Assembly: GCA_021463845.1 (NCBI GenBank)
Contig: JAJTXV010000002.1
Location: 228,962 to 292,961, forward strand
From: Anaerolineales bacterium
GTDB taxonomy: Bacteria > Chloroflexota > Anaerolineae > Anaerolineales > UBA11579
Direction of reading: 5' to 3'
DNA: 64,000 nt
In this document: positions 23,313 through 32,422 of the stretch, in pieces
Position numbering within the stretch: the stretch's first letter is position 1
How the letters are laid out: each line of letters begins with the position of its first letter
Notes under the pieces: model-generated
Databases searched by the model: none
What the model saw: the letters and a program-made list of their open reading frames with translations, nothing else
What the model was told of the DNA's origin: nothing
Translations under genes and position numbers: made by a program

Positions 23313-23846
23313 TTGACCAAACAAAACTGGGATGATTTCGTAACCCTCTTCGAGGGCAAAGGCTGCCCTTCGTATTGCTGGTGCATGGCCTGGCGCCCGC
23401 TGACCGGCGACCGAGCCAGGGCCAGCAACGCCGACCGCAAGAACGCCATGCACCAGATCGTGAAGGCCGGCACGCCGGTGGGCATTTTGGCCTATGAGGG
23501 CGAAGTGCCAGTGGCGTGGTGCTCGATCGCACCGCGCGCCAGCTATACACCGCTCGGCGGCGAAGCGTACGAAGGCGTAGCCGAAGATAAAGTATGGTCG
23601 CTGGCCTGCTTCTTTGTGCCCCGCGCCCGCCGCGGTCAAGGCATTGGCAAGCAGCTCTTGGCCGCCGCCGTCAAGACCGCTCGCAAACGCGGCGCCAAGG
23701 TTGTGGAGGCGTATCCCGTCGATCCTGATTCGCCCTCCTATCGCTTCATGGGCTTTGTGGAGAATTTCGAGAGAGCAGGTTTCACTGAGACCGGCCGGGC
23801 TGGCAAGCGCCGCCATGTGATGCACCTGCGCCTGGATGGCAAATAG
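23313..23846 (+). CDS. GNAT acetyltransferase (TTG start or frameshifted N-terminus)
   Basis: The 177-residue frame encodes a GNAT N-acetyltransferase: CoA motif VPRARRGQGIGKQLLAAAVKTARKRGAKVVEAYPVD, with VWSLACFFV just before. An N-terminal Cys pair CWCMAW corresponds to C-x-C in the two paralogues at 54906 and 55534. In this frame only TTG (23313) is available as start. An ATG at 23297 encodes MKFREVD in the other frame; removing one base near 23314 would join it as MKFREV-TKQNWDDF, which is how such proteins usually begin. So either translation starts at TTG or a one-base insertion is present. Substrate unknown. Confidence 0.8.
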   Translation: MTKQNWDDFVTLFEGKGCPSYCWCMAWRPLTGDRARASNADRKNAMHQIVKAGTPVGILAYEGEVPVAWCSIAPRASYTPLGGEAYEGVAEDKVWSLACFFVPRARRGQGIGKQLLAAAVKTARKRGAKVVEAYPVDPDSPSYRFMGFVENFERAGFTETGRAGKRRHVMHLRLDGK

Positions 23847-24711
23847 CCGGCTGCCTATGCTGCCCAACATGCCCATTCACAGTGCAGCCCGGCCGCCTGT
23901 GCCACCCCTGGACCGGTATATCGAGGTGCTGTGGTATCAGCACATCCCCATCTACAGTGCCCGCGAGATCATTCTGCCCAGCCCGCACATTGAGCTCATC
24001 TTCAACTTTGGCCAGCCGCACAAAGTTTTCCTCACGCCAGACTTGGCTGACTTCGCCAGCCACGATCAAGCCTGGCTGGCCGGGTTGCAAAGCCGCTACT
24101 TCACCATCGAATCCACCACCAGCCACCTGATGGGCGCCCGCCTCAAACCCGGCGGCGCGGCGGCTTTCTTCCCCGGCGATATCAGCGCCTTCACCGACCG
24201 GGTCACCCCGCTGCACGCTGCCATTAACCCAGCCGCAGCCGCCGAACTGCACGCGGCCCTCAGCGCGGCCGGTGACGACGCGGCCCGTTTTGCTGTCCTT
24301 CAAGGCTTCCTGCTCCAGCGCCTCGATCAGGGCCGCCCGGGTCTCGACCTGGCGCTGGATGCGGTTGGCCGCATCCAGGCCGCCCAGGGCAACCTCGGCA
24401 TCGCTGAACTCAGCGATGGGCTGCATGTTAGCCACAAGCACCTGATCGAAGTCTTCGCCTCCACCGTGGGCCTCCGCCCCAAACAGTTCGCCCGCGTCAT
24501 CCGCTTCAGCGCCATGCTGCCAGATCTACTCGGCGGTACCCAGCCTGACTGGGCCGCGCTGGCGCAAAAAGCCGGCTATCACGACCAATCGCATTTCAAT
24601 CGTGAGTTCCAGCTTTTCGCTGGGCTGACGCCTAGCCAGTATCTCGAACTGCGCACCCATTACCGCGATTACGGCTCCACCGAAGATTCGCGCTTCGTCC
24701 CACTCGGTTAA
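23836..24711 (+). CDS. AraC-family transcriptional regulator
   Basis: The 291-residue protein has an N-terminal ligand-type domain (YIEVLWYQHIPIYSAREIILPSPHIELIFNFGQPHK, found in AraC proteins of the DUF6597 type) and a C-terminal AraC double helix-turn-helix: LGIAELSDGLHVSHKHLIEVFASTVGLRPKQFARVIRF and WAALAQKAGYHDQSHFNREFQLFAGLTPSQYLE. It overlaps the preceding GNAT gene by 11 nt, so the two are probably translated from one mRNA. Targets are unknown; the neighbouring reductase and acetyltransferase genes are candidates. Confidence 0.92.
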   Translation: MANSRLPMLPNMPIHSAARPPVPPLDRYIEVLWYQHIPIYSAREIILPSPHIELIFNFGQPHKVFLTPDLADFASHDQAWLAGLQSRYFTIESTTSHLMGARLKPGGAAAFFPGDISAFTDRVTPLHAAINPAAAAELHAALSAAGDDAARFAVLQGFLLQRLDQGRPGLDLALDAVGRIQAAQGNLGIAELSDGLHVSHKHLIEVFASTVGLRPKQFARVIRFSAMLPDLLGGTQPDWAALAQKAGYHDQSHFNREFQLFAGLTPSQYLELRTHYRDYGSTEDSRFVPLG

Positions 24712-24765
24712 TTTTTTCCAATACAAGCTCGGCCAGTCCTCCTACACTGCTGTGTGAGGAGGCGC

Positions 24766-25200
24766 ATGAGCAATATACATATCCTTTCGAATCTCGTAGG
24801 TGGTGAGTGGCACTACCTGCCCAGTGGTGGCCAGCCAGGCCTCAGCATGGTGCACACATTTACCTGGCAAGTTCCAGACGCACTGCTGGTTTCCAAAAGC
24901 GCCTCATCCGGCGGGGATAGTTTTGGCTATTGGTACTGGCACCCCGGCGAGCAGAAGGTCAAGATGATCGCGCTCGGCAAGGCCCTGGATGGCGTCAGCC
25001 TGGCCGAGTACACCGAGGTCACCCGTCAGGGCGACCTGCTGACCTGCCATCTGTTGACTCACGATAACTCTGGCACCAAGCGCTACCGCGAGGAATGGCG
25101 CTTCACTGACGATGACCACTATGAGTGGACCCTGTATGCGCTCTCAGCTTCCGGCGAACAGCAAGCCATGCAGGCCAGCTTTGAACGCCGGACGGAATAA
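24766..25200 (+). CDS. Hypothetical beta-rich protein (DUF1579-like)
   Basis: The 144-residue product starts at the ATG at 24766 with GAGGAGG 3 nt upstream. It lacks signal or membrane segments. The pattern LVGGEWHYL... GYWYWHPGEQKVKMIALGK... EEWRFTDDDHYEWTLYALS resembles small lipocalin-like DUF1579 proteins. A tentative assignment from the W/Y pattern only. It precedes a membrane protein gene by 11 nt. Confidence 0.75.
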   Translation: MSNIHILSNLVGGEWHYLPSGGQPGLSMVHTFTWQVPDALLVSKSASSGGDSFGYWYWHPGEQKVKMIALGKALDGVSLAEYTEVTRQGDLLTCHLLTHDNSGTKRYREEWRFTDDDHYEWTLYALSASGEQQAMQASFERRTE

Positions 25201-25211
25201 TTGGAGGAACA

Positions 25212-25571
25212 ATGTTGATGGATATTCTGGCAGTCGTGGCGGGCTTTGCCGCCTGGAGCGTGTTGTGGCTGGGTGGCAGCCCGCAGATGCTTAAGCTGTT
25301 CCCGGGCGCCTTACAAAAAGACGGCTCGGTGCGCCACACCGGCGCTCTGCTCACCATGCTGGTGTTCGCCACCCTGGTATCGTTGGCGGCTGGCTATGTG
25401 GTCACCCTGGTGGGTGCCGGCCCCAACCTGCCGCTGATCCTTGGCGTCATCCTGCTCCTGGTGGGCATCATGGTGCAGCGACAATACTGGAAGCTGATGC
25501 CAGTTTGGTATCACCTGCTATTCTTGGCGCTGCTCGTGCCGGCAACGCTGTACGGAGCGGGTCTAGGATAA
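25212..25571 (+). CDS. Small integral membrane protein
   Basis: The 119-residue product has four hydrophobic segments (ILAVVAGFAAWSVLWLGG, LLTMLVFATLVSLAAGYVVTL, LPLILGVILLLVGIMVQ, YHLLFLALLVPATLYGAGL). GGAGG lies 5 nt before the ATG. No family is recognised; length and topology recall DUF1761-type proteins. It is the last gene before a strong terminator. Confidence 0.75.
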   Translation: MLMDILAVVAGFAAWSVLWLGGSPQMLKLFPGALQKDGSVRHTGALLTMLVFATLVSLAAGYVVTLVGAGPNLPLILGVILLLVGIMVQRQYWKLMPVWYHLLFLALLVPATLYGAGLG

Positions 25572-25576
25572 GGTTC

Positions 25577-25609
25577 AAAAAAAGCCCCGGCGAATGCCGG
25601 GGCTTTTTT
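25577..25609. terminator. Bidirectional terminator
   Basis: GCCCCGGC (25584-25591) pairs with GCCGGGGC (25596-25603), flanked by seven A and six T. Its end overlaps the stop codon of the convergent gene. Confidence 0.9.
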
Positions 25610-25997
25610 AGTTCAGTTTGGCGTGTACCCAGGAGCGAGCCTGCTCCACATCCGTGAACATATCAAAAGGGAAGCCATACATTTTTCCAGCTACCTTCTG
25701 CACCAGCGGCTTGTAGATCGCCAGCATGGCGCTGGTGGGCACTAGAGATGCCATGCCAACACACAGGCGTTGAAGTGCGGGCTTGTTGTCTTTGACCCAC
25801 TGGGTCAGCACCGCGTTGGCGCCTTTTTCGCGTTCCTTGCCGTCGCCACCGTCATTCACGATCACTAAGCCGAATGGCTGGCCTTTGGCGATCAGCTCGT
25901 CGCCGGCGCTCGTGATGGCAAACATGTCAGCCTTCATGATCGGCTCATAGGTGTGCATTACGATCAATGGGTTTTCTGAAGCGTCTATCTTGTGCAT
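25608..25997 (-). CDS. STAS/SpoIIAA-like protein (tentative)
   Basis: The 129-residue soluble product has the pattern of the SpoIIAA-like/STAS fold that lacks enzymatic residues: PLIVMHTYEPIMKADMFAI, QPFGLVIVNDGG, then a loop, and ending PFDMFTDVEQARSWVHAKL, the F-x-x-x-E-A-x-x-W ending common to this group. It stands alone on the minus strand. No partner kinase or anti-sigma factor is nearby. The role is unknown. Confidence 0.7.
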   Translation of the reverse strand: MHKIDASENPLIVMHTYEPIMKADMFAITSAGDELIAKGQPFGLVIVNDGGDGKEREKGANAVLTQWVKDNKPALQRLCVGMASLVPTSAMLAIYKPLVQKVAGKMYGFPFDMFTDVEQARSWVHAKLN

Positions 25998-26180
25998 ACG
26001 GATCTTTCGCGCACAGTATAGATAGGCCCTGTTACCAAATCCAGCTCCCGCTACGAACCTTGGTTTTCACATCCTTGAACCATATGTTCACCGTATGTGG
26101 TGATTAAGCCCCGAAAATACCCAAAACCGTGGGTGGTAGAATCGCCGCGTACTCGAAAATTGCCCGCAAGGAGCTGCTGC

Positions 26181-27068
<888 letters not shown>

Positions 27069-27078
27069 ATCACCCAAA

Positions 27079-27126
27079 AATCTCCAGTCTCTAATCTCAT
27101 CAATTGGAGATTAGAGACTGGAGATT
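27079..27126. repeat. Perfect 20-bp inverted repeat between pdxS and pdxT
   Basis: 27079-27098 is the exact reverse complement of 27107-27126, with an 8-nt loop. The motif AATCTCC(A)GTCTCTAATC recurs in degenerate form at 30439-30450, so it is a dispersed element. It lacks a T-run, so pdxT may still be read from pdxS. Confidence 0.75.
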
Positions 27127-27135
27127 CAGCTAGCT

Positions 27136-27729
27136 ATGATTTCCTCTACCACCATCGGCGTCCTTGCCCTTCAGGGTGACTTTGCAGAACATGCCAGCAT
27201 GCTGGCCCGCCTCGGCGCCCAGGTGCGCGAGGTGCGTCTGCCCGAGGAGCTCGAGGGCCTGGATGGCCTCGTGCTGCCCGGCGGCGAATCCACCACCATC
27301 GGCAAACTTGCCACCGACTATGGCTTGATGGAGCCCCTGCGCAAATTCGGCCAAACGAAAGCTATCTACGGCACCTGCGCCGGCGCCATCTTCCTTTCGA
27401 AGGACGCTGAGCGCAAACAGCCGCTGTTGGGCGTTATGGACATCACCGTGGAACGCAATGCCTACGGCCGCCAGGTCGAAAGCTTCGATGTCGAAGTGGA
27501 CGTGCCTGCTGTGAAAGGGCTGGCCCCCGGTGACCCGCCGGTGCGCGCCGTCTTCATTCGCGCTCCGCTCATCAAATCTGTCAGCGGCGACGCCGAGGCG
27601 CTGGCCAGCCTGCCGGATGGGCGCATCATCGCCGCCCAGCAGGGCAAGCTGCTCGCCACCGCCTTCCACCCGGAGATCTCGGGTGATGACCGCTTCCACC
27701 GCCTCTTCCTGAACCTGGCCAAAAGTTAA
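27136..27729 (+). CDS. pdxT: Pyridoxal 5'-phosphate synthase glutaminase PdxT
   Basis: PdxT is the class I glutamine amidotransferase that supplies ammonia to PdxS. The 197-residue protein has the oxyanion region LVLPGGESTTIGKL, the nucleophile Cys in IYGTCAGAIFLS and the His-Glu dyad in TAFHPEIS near the end. The IGVLALQGDFAEH N-terminus is diagnostic. It acts with PdxS as a 12+12 complex in the cytoplasm. Confidence 0.97.
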   Translation: MISSTTIGVLALQGDFAEHASMLARLGAQVREVRLPEELEGLDGLVLPGGESTTIGKLATDYGLMEPLRKFGQTKAIYGTCAGAIFLSKDAERKQPLLGVMDITVERNAYGRQVESFDVEVDVPAVKGLAPGDPPVRAVFIRAPLIKSVSGDAEALASLPDGRIIAAQQGKLLATAFHPEISGDDRFHRLFLNLAKS

Positions 27730-27762
27730 CATAACCTTGATGCAGCGCCAAAACCGCTGTTG

Positions 27763-27768
27763 TAGAAT
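27763..27768 (+). promoter_or_regulatory. -10 box upstream of a GTG start (leaderless layout)
   Basis: TAGAAT ends 6 nt before the GTG at 27775. A TTGATG hexamer lies 20 nt upstream of it, which is long for a -35, so this promoter is less certain than others. Confidence 0.4.
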
Positions 27769-27774
27769 AGCAGG

Positions 27775-28722
27775 GTGTTGCACGACTTTACAATTTCAGA
27801 CTATGGGGCGCTAAACACCGCCCGCCATCACGCTCTGTTTCTCCACAATCAATCCGTGCTCACTCGCGGCACGGCGGCTCTCACCCGCCGTGCCCTGCTG
27901 TCGCCGCTGTGCTCCCTCACTGGGGTGCACACCGCCGTCAATCCAGAAGAGGGCTTGATACTGCAAGCCCAGCGCTTCCCTGGCCGCTCGCTCGCCGCGC
28001 TCGTGTTCCTGGCGCCGCAGGTGGCCACTGGCGCCGTGCTGACCGGGGCCATCGAGTACATGCTCAAGCAGCTTGGTCCATATGGCGCCCAGGGCATCTT
28101 TGCTGAGCTGGACGAGCACAGCGCCGCCAATGCTGCTCTGCAGCATGCCGGCCTCAGCGTGCAGACCCACCAGCGCGTCTGGCGGCTCACTCGCACGCCG
28201 CAGGCAGGTTACGACAACCTGCTCTGGCAGCCGCACCTCACCCGTCACGCGCTGGCAGTCAGCCTGTTGCGTAACAGGTTGGTCCCTGCCCAGTTACAGC
28301 ATCTGGATTGTGGCTCGGCCGATACGCGTGACAGTTTTGTTTTACATGAAGACGGCGAGCTCGCCGCCTTTGCTGATGTGCAGCGCGGTCCCCAGGGCAT
28401 CTGGGTCCAGCTGCTGATCGAGCCAGGTCATGCCCTGGCCGACCGCCTGATGGCGCTCATGCTGCGCCTGCGCCCGCGGCCCGGCCGCCCTGTGTATGTA
28501 TGCGTACGCGCCCACCAGGACTGGCTCGAACCGGTGCTGGAAGGCTTGGATGCCCAGCCTGGCCCGCGCCAGGCCGTGCTGGTGCGCCGCATGGTGCAGC
28601 CGGTAAAAGTAAAAGACTTGCAAAAGATTGCCAAAGCCGCCGGGGTGGAAGCCTCCACCATCCAATTTCCCGTGCAGCCCACCGCAACCATGGTGAAAAA
28701 TGACAAGACGCCAAATCACTGA
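27775..28722 (+). CDS. Hypothetical protein upstream of the R3H ATPase gene (possible GNAT-like fold)
   Basis: The 315-residue product has no signal peptide. The C-terminal half (LLRNRLVPAQLQHLDC... FVLHEDGELAAFADVQRGPQGIWVQLLIEPGHALADRLMALMLRL) has the strand-helix rhythm of a GNAT-like domain: a lone V-x-L-L-I-x-P-x strand followed by an amphipathic helix. The N-terminal part (LFLHNQSVLTRGTAAL ... RSLAALVFLAPQ) may be a second, degenerate copy. This is by eye and weak. The start is GTG. It overlaps the next gene by 23 nt, so its product is probably linked functionally to that ATPase. Confidence 0.7.
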   Translation: MLHDFTISDYGALNTARHHALFLHNQSVLTRGTAALTRRALLSPLCSLTGVHTAVNPEEGLILQAQRFPGRSLAALVFLAPQVATGAVLTGAIEYMLKQLGPYGAQGIFAELDEHSAANAALQHAGLSVQTHQRVWRLTRTPQAGYDNLLWQPHLTRHALAVSLLRNRLVPAQLQHLDCGSADTRDSFVLHEDGELAAFADVQRGPQGIWVQLLIEPGHALADRLMALMLRLRPRPGRPVYVCVRAHQDWLEPVLEGLDAQPGPRQAVLVRRMVQPVKVKDLQKIAKAAGVEASTIQFPVQPTATMVKNDKTPNH

Positions 28723-30403
28723 CGACCTTGACGCTTTGCTCGGCGTGCTCCCGCCCGATGTACAGGCCGCGGTCCGCGAACACAATAACAGTTCAGACCT
28801 GCTCGAGATCATTCTTGACCTCGGGCGGGTTCCCACCACGCGCCTGGTCAACGAAGAGGTTGTGCTGCTTGACCGCGAGATAAACAAGGATGACATCGAC
28901 TACGTCGTCCAGCGCCTGCGTGACTTTGACGAAGACAACCGCGCTGGCATTGAGCGCAGCCTGCACCGCATATCGGCCATCCGCAACCGCCGCGGCGATG
29001 TGGTTGGCCTGACCCTGCGTGTCGGCCGCGCCGTTTACGGCACCATCGACATCATTCAGGACCTGATCCAGGACGGCAAGAGCCTGCTCATTCTCGGCCG
29101 CCCCGGCGTGGGCAAGACCACTCTGCTGCGCGAGGCGGCCCGCATCCTGGCCGAGAAGAATCGCGTCGTCATCGTCGACACCTCCAACGAGATCGGCGGC
29201 GATGGTGATGTGCCCCACCCGGCCGTCGGCCGCGCCCGCCGCATGCAAGTCGCCACACCCTCCATGCAGCACGAAGTGATGATCGAAGCGGTGGAGAACC
29301 ACAATCCGCAGGTCATCGTGATCGACGAAATCGGCCGCGAGCTGGAAGCCAAGGCCGCCCGCACCATCGCCGAGCGCGGTGTCCAGCTCATCGGCACCGC
29401 CCACGGCAACTCGCTGGAGAATTTGCTGCTCAACCCCACTTTGTCTGACTTGGTGGGCGGTATCGAATCCGTCACCCTGTCTGACGAAGAGGCCCGCCGC
29501 CGCGGCACGCAAAAGACCGTGCTCGAGCGCCGCTCACCGCCTACGTTCGATGTGCTGGTCGAGATCCAGTCCCGCAGCCAGTTCGCCGTGCACCGAGACG
29601 TTGCCATCGCCGTGGACGGCCTGCTGCGCGGCCACCCCATCGATCCCGAACAGCGCACCCGCGGCGAGGACGGCGAGATCAAGATCACAGCCGCCCAGGC
29701 CGCGGCCGCGCCGCCGCGTGGCCGCGCAGAAGCCGCCCCGCGCACCAGCGGTCGTCTGGCTAAGAACGCGCCTACGGGCCGCCAGCCCGCTGGCGGCACC
29801 ATGGGCGGCGGACCCCGCCGCCGTGAGCCCGTTTCTGACCCCGAGCCTGGCGCGGGCTATGAAGCTTTCGCCCGCACCCAGCCTGCGCCGGCCGCAGTCG
29901 CGGTGCCCAGCGTTGCCCCACGCAGCAGCGCCAGCCTGCAGCCCGTGCGCATCTATCCCTTCGGTGTGGCCCGCAATCGCTTGGTGAACGCCGCCAAGCG
30001 CGTTGGCGTGCCGGTCATCCCGGTCAAGGAGCCGGGTGAGGCGGATGTGCTCGTCACCCTGCGCACCTACTACCGCAAGCGCCAACGCCCGATTGTGGAC
30101 GCCGAGCAGCGCGGCATGCCCGTCTACGTGCTGCGCGCCAACACCGTCTCCCAGATGGAGCGCTTCCTCTCCGGTATCTTCGACCTGCCGGGCGGCGCAG
30201 AAGAGCCCGGCGATATGGACGAGCAGCTCGGCCAGACCCGCCAGGCCATTGACGCCGTGCTCAACGGCGAGCGCTGGGTCGAGCTGCCGCCGGCCACCTC
30301 TCACATCCGCCGTCTGCAGCACCAAATGGTGGAGGAGTCCAAGCTGGTTTCGCACTCCTACGGGAAAGAGCCGAATAGGCGCGTTAGAATTTTTAGGGAG
30401 TAG
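28700..30403 (+). CDS. Ycf45-type AAA ATPase with C-terminal R3H domain
   Basis: The 567-residue protein has an N-terminal region of the SpoIIIAA/Ycf45 type (DLLEIILDLGRVPTTRLVNEEVVL), a P-loop GRPGVGKTTLLREAAR (near residue 132), Walker B VIVIDEIGRELEAKAA (about 210), and GTAHGNSLENLLLNP. After about residue 330 there is an Ala/Pro/Arg-rich linker of 60-70 residues, a second folded region (PVRIYPFGVARNRLVNAAKRV... ADVLVTLRTYYRKRQ), and an R3H single-strand nucleic acid-binding motif at the end (RRLQHQMVEESKLVSHSYGKEPNRRVRI). Such proteins occur in cyanobacteria, plastids and Chloroflexota; their role is not settled. It overlaps the preceding unknown gene. Confidence 0.88.
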   Translation: MTRRQITDDLDALLGVLPPDVQAAVREHNNSSDLLEIILDLGRVPTTRLVNEEVVLLDREINKDDIDYVVQRLRDFDEDNRAGIERSLHRISAIRNRRGDVVGLTLRVGRAVYGTIDIIQDLIQDGKSLLILGRPGVGKTTLLREAARILAEKNRVVIVDTSNEIGGDGDVPHPAVGRARRMQVATPSMQHEVMIEAVENHNPQVIVIDEIGRELEAKAARTIAERGVQLIGTAHGNSLENLLLNPTLSDLVGGIESVTLSDEEARRRGTQKTVLERRSPPTFDVLVEIQSRSQFAVHRDVAIAVDGLLRGHPIDPEQRTRGEDGEIKITAAQAAAAPPRGRAEAAPRTSGRLAKNAPTGRQPAGGTMGGGPRRREPVSDPEPGAGYEAFARTQPAPAAVAVPSVAPRSSASLQPVRIYPFGVARNRLVNAAKRVGVPVIPVKEPGEADVLVTLRTYYRKRQRPIVDAEQRGMPVYVLRANTVSQMERFLSGIFDLPGGAEEPGDMDEQLGQTRQAIDAVLNGERWVELPPATSHIRRLQHQMVEESKLVSHSYGKEPNRRVRIFRE

Positions 30404-30408
30404 CATGA

Positions 30409-30471
30409 GTGAACAGTGACGCTAGGATAGGAGTCCTAATCTCCAATCTCTACTAACTAATCACTGTTCAC
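30409..30471. repeat. Intergenic inverted-repeat element
   Basis: GTGAACAGTGA (30409-30419) is repeated inverted at 30461-30471, enclosing a shorter hairpin (TAGGA/TCCTA, 30428-30437 area) and a degenerate copy of the AATCTCCAATCTCTA motif of the 27079 element. Confidence 0.6.
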
Positions 30472-30486
30472 CCAATCACCTAACTT

Positions 30487-31173
30487 ATGAAACACATCGG
30501 CATCGTTGGCGTCTCGTATGAAGGTGCGGCTCTGTGCTACCGCACCATCATCCAGGAAAGTAAAGAGTTCTTCGGTCCCTTCAACAACCCCGAAGTCACT
30601 CTGCACAATTTCAACATGGGCCAGTACCACTTCCCTTCTGAGGAAGGCAAGTGGGATCAGGTCAGCGAAACCATCCTGGAATCGGCCCACAAGCTCGCCG
30701 GTATCGGCGCCGAATTCCTGATCTGTCCCGACAACACCGTCCACGTATCCATCGACCCCATCATTGAGCGCTCGCCGCTGCCCTGGCTGCACATTGCCGA
30801 AGAAGTTGGGCGCGAGGCTCAGGCTCGCGGCTACAAACGTGTCGGCATCCTCGGCACCCAACCGCTGATGGAAGGCCCGGTCTACCCGCGCAAGCTGGAG
30901 CCGATGGGCATTGAGCTCAAGTTCCCTGACCTGGCCCAGCGCCAGCAGGTGCACAAGCACATTGTGGATGAGTTGATCTACGGCGCCATGCTGCCCGAGA
31001 CGCGGCGCTACTTCCAATCCCTGATGGAGCAGTTCGCCGAGCAGGGTTGCGACGCGGTCGGTCTGTGCTGCACCGAGATCCCCCTGCTCATCGAGCCGCA
31101 GGATTCGGTCCTGCCCACTTTGGACTCGACCCGCTTGCTGGCCCGCGCCGCTTTGCGCTACGCTGCCGACTAA
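30487..31173 (+). CDS. Aspartate/glutamate racemase family protein
   Basis: The 228-residue protein has both catalytic Cys motifs of the PLP-independent Asp/Glu racemases: ICPDNTVH (Cys near residue 81) and GLCCTEIPLLI (near 190). Starts KHIGIVGVSYEGAALCY and holds the YKRVGILGTQPLMEGPVYPRKL central motif. It would interconvert D- and L-amino acids, or act on a related 2-substituted acid; the substrate is not evident. Single gene with its own terminator; no ribosome site is seen before the ATG. Confidence 0.88.
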   Translation: MKHIGIVGVSYEGAALCYRTIIQESKEFFGPFNNPEVTLHNFNMGQYHFPSEEGKWDQVSETILESAHKLAGIGAEFLICPDNTVHVSIDPIIERSPLPWLHIAEEVGREAQARGYKRVGILGTQPLMEGPVYPRKLEPMGIELKFPDLAQRQQVHKHIVDELIYGAMLPETRRYFQSLMEQFAEQGCDAVGLCCTEIPLLIEPQDSVLPTLDSTRLLARAALRYAAD

Positions 31174-31175
31174 TA

Positions 31176-31203
31176 AAAAACGCCTGCTGAAGCAGGCGTT
31201 TTT
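31176..31203 (+). terminator. Terminator of the racemase gene
   Basis: AAAAACGCCTGCT (31176-31188) pairs with AGCAGGCGTTTTT (31191-31203), 2-nt loop as written, with a T-run. Confidence 0.88.
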
Positions 31204-31313
31204 ATCTAATCGTGCCATTCCGAGCGGATGTCTAAGTCGATACCAGATCGCCGAACCAGGCTCAGCGAGGAATCCTTATAGTCACATCTTCCAAGTAGGC
31301 CTAATCTACTAAC

Positions 31314-32315
31314 CTAACGCCCTATCGTCAGCTTCTTGACGTAACGGTTCACCGCCCCAAAGCGGTACTTGTATTCCTCATCGCCGCGCATAAAGTCGAA
31401 CACGGTCTTCTTGTCCTCGATGCTGCGCTGCATCATCTCGGCCATCATCAGCCAGCCCGGCGAAAGCTGCGCATGCGCATTGCTGAAGCCGGCGTTGTAG
31501 CCCCAGATGCGGTTGTCGTAGTCAAAGTTCATGTACGCCGCTGCCCGCTGCCTGCCCACCTTGAGGAACACCAGCTGCAGCCAGCCACCGGCGAACGCCG
31601 CCCGCGCGATCGCTTCCATTTGCGCCCGCATGGCGGGCGTCAGGAATTTTAGCTTATCCTCTTCCTGCGTCATCAGGCCGAAGAAATCATCCAACGCCTG
31701 GTCCAGCTCGCTCGCCTCGCTCACCAGCTCGGTGCTCACCGGCAGCACGTTCCGGGCCGCCTTGCGCATCTTGCGCCGTAGTTCGTGCGCCTGTTTGCTG
31801 TCGAGGCTTTCCAGGTACGCGTCAAAACTCTCCGGCAGCGCGATGTATGGGCACGGCTGCAATGTTTCCTCGCTCACCGTCAGCCCGGCAGCCTGTACCG
31901 CCGCTTTCACGCTTTCAATGGTCTTGGACTCGTCCAGGAGGTTGTACAGGGTCAGTTGCGCCGAGTTTTCATCGGCTTTGATTGCCCCCAGCACAGCGCG
32001 CACAAAATCATCCAGATCCTGCGGCCGGGCAATAAAGTCCAGGTAATCGGCAATTTCATGGCTGCCGATCAAATACAGCTGCCCTTCCACGCGGAACAAG
32101 GGCGCGATCCCCAACAGCGCGCCGTCCTCGCCGCGACCGGTGATGATGTACAGCTCGGCGTTCTGCCACTCACCGCCGCCCTGGTGTTGCCACCAGGCCT
32201 GCTGGAACGCAAAGGTCAGGAAGGGGAGGTTGAGATGGCTTTTTTGCAAAAGCTCATCCCACTCCTGCTGCATAGCTGCCCAGGAGTCTGTGCTGCGAAT
32301 GATGTCTATCTTCAT
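31314..32315 (-). CDS. BcsL/CelD-type GNAT acetyltransferase
   Basis: The 333-residue product is a double-GNAT protein of the cellulose-biosynthesis CelD/BcsL (FemAB-like) type: WDELLQKSHLNLPFLTFAFQQAWW at the N-terminus, LYLIGSHEIADYLDFIARPQ, and WLQLVFLKVGRQRAAAYMNFDYDNRIWGYNAGFSNAHAQLSPGWLMMAEMMQRSIEDKKTVFDFMRGDEEYKYRFG, the strongest family block. Such enzymes acylate cell-surface polymers or small molecules. It is predicted to be cytoplasmic. The ATG at 32315 is preferred over one 39 nt upstream because the domain begins there; no strong ribosome site is seen for either. Confidence 0.85.
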   Translation of the reverse strand: MKIDIIRSTDSWAAMQQEWDELLQKSHLNLPFLTFAFQQAWWQHQGGGEWQNAELYIITGRGEDGALLGIAPLFRVEGQLYLIGSHEIADYLDFIARPQDLDDFVRAVLGAIKADENSAQLTLYNLLDESKTIESVKAAVQAAGLTVSEETLQPCPYIALPESFDAYLESLDSKQAHELRRKMRKAARNVLPVSTELVSEASELDQALDDFFGLMTQEEDKLKFLTPAMRAQMEAIARAAFAGGWLQLVFLKVGRQRAAAYMNFDYDNRIWGYNAGFSNAHAQLSPGWLMMAEMMQRSIEDKKTVFDFMRGDEEYKYRFGAVNRYVKKLTIGR

Positions 32316-32422
32316 GGATGATTGTTGCGGTGGGATTTGTGCAAAATGACTCAAGGGATTTTACCAGTATAATTTTTGCGCGCGTAGTACATGCAGTGCG
32401 TACAATTGCGGCGCTTATCCAT

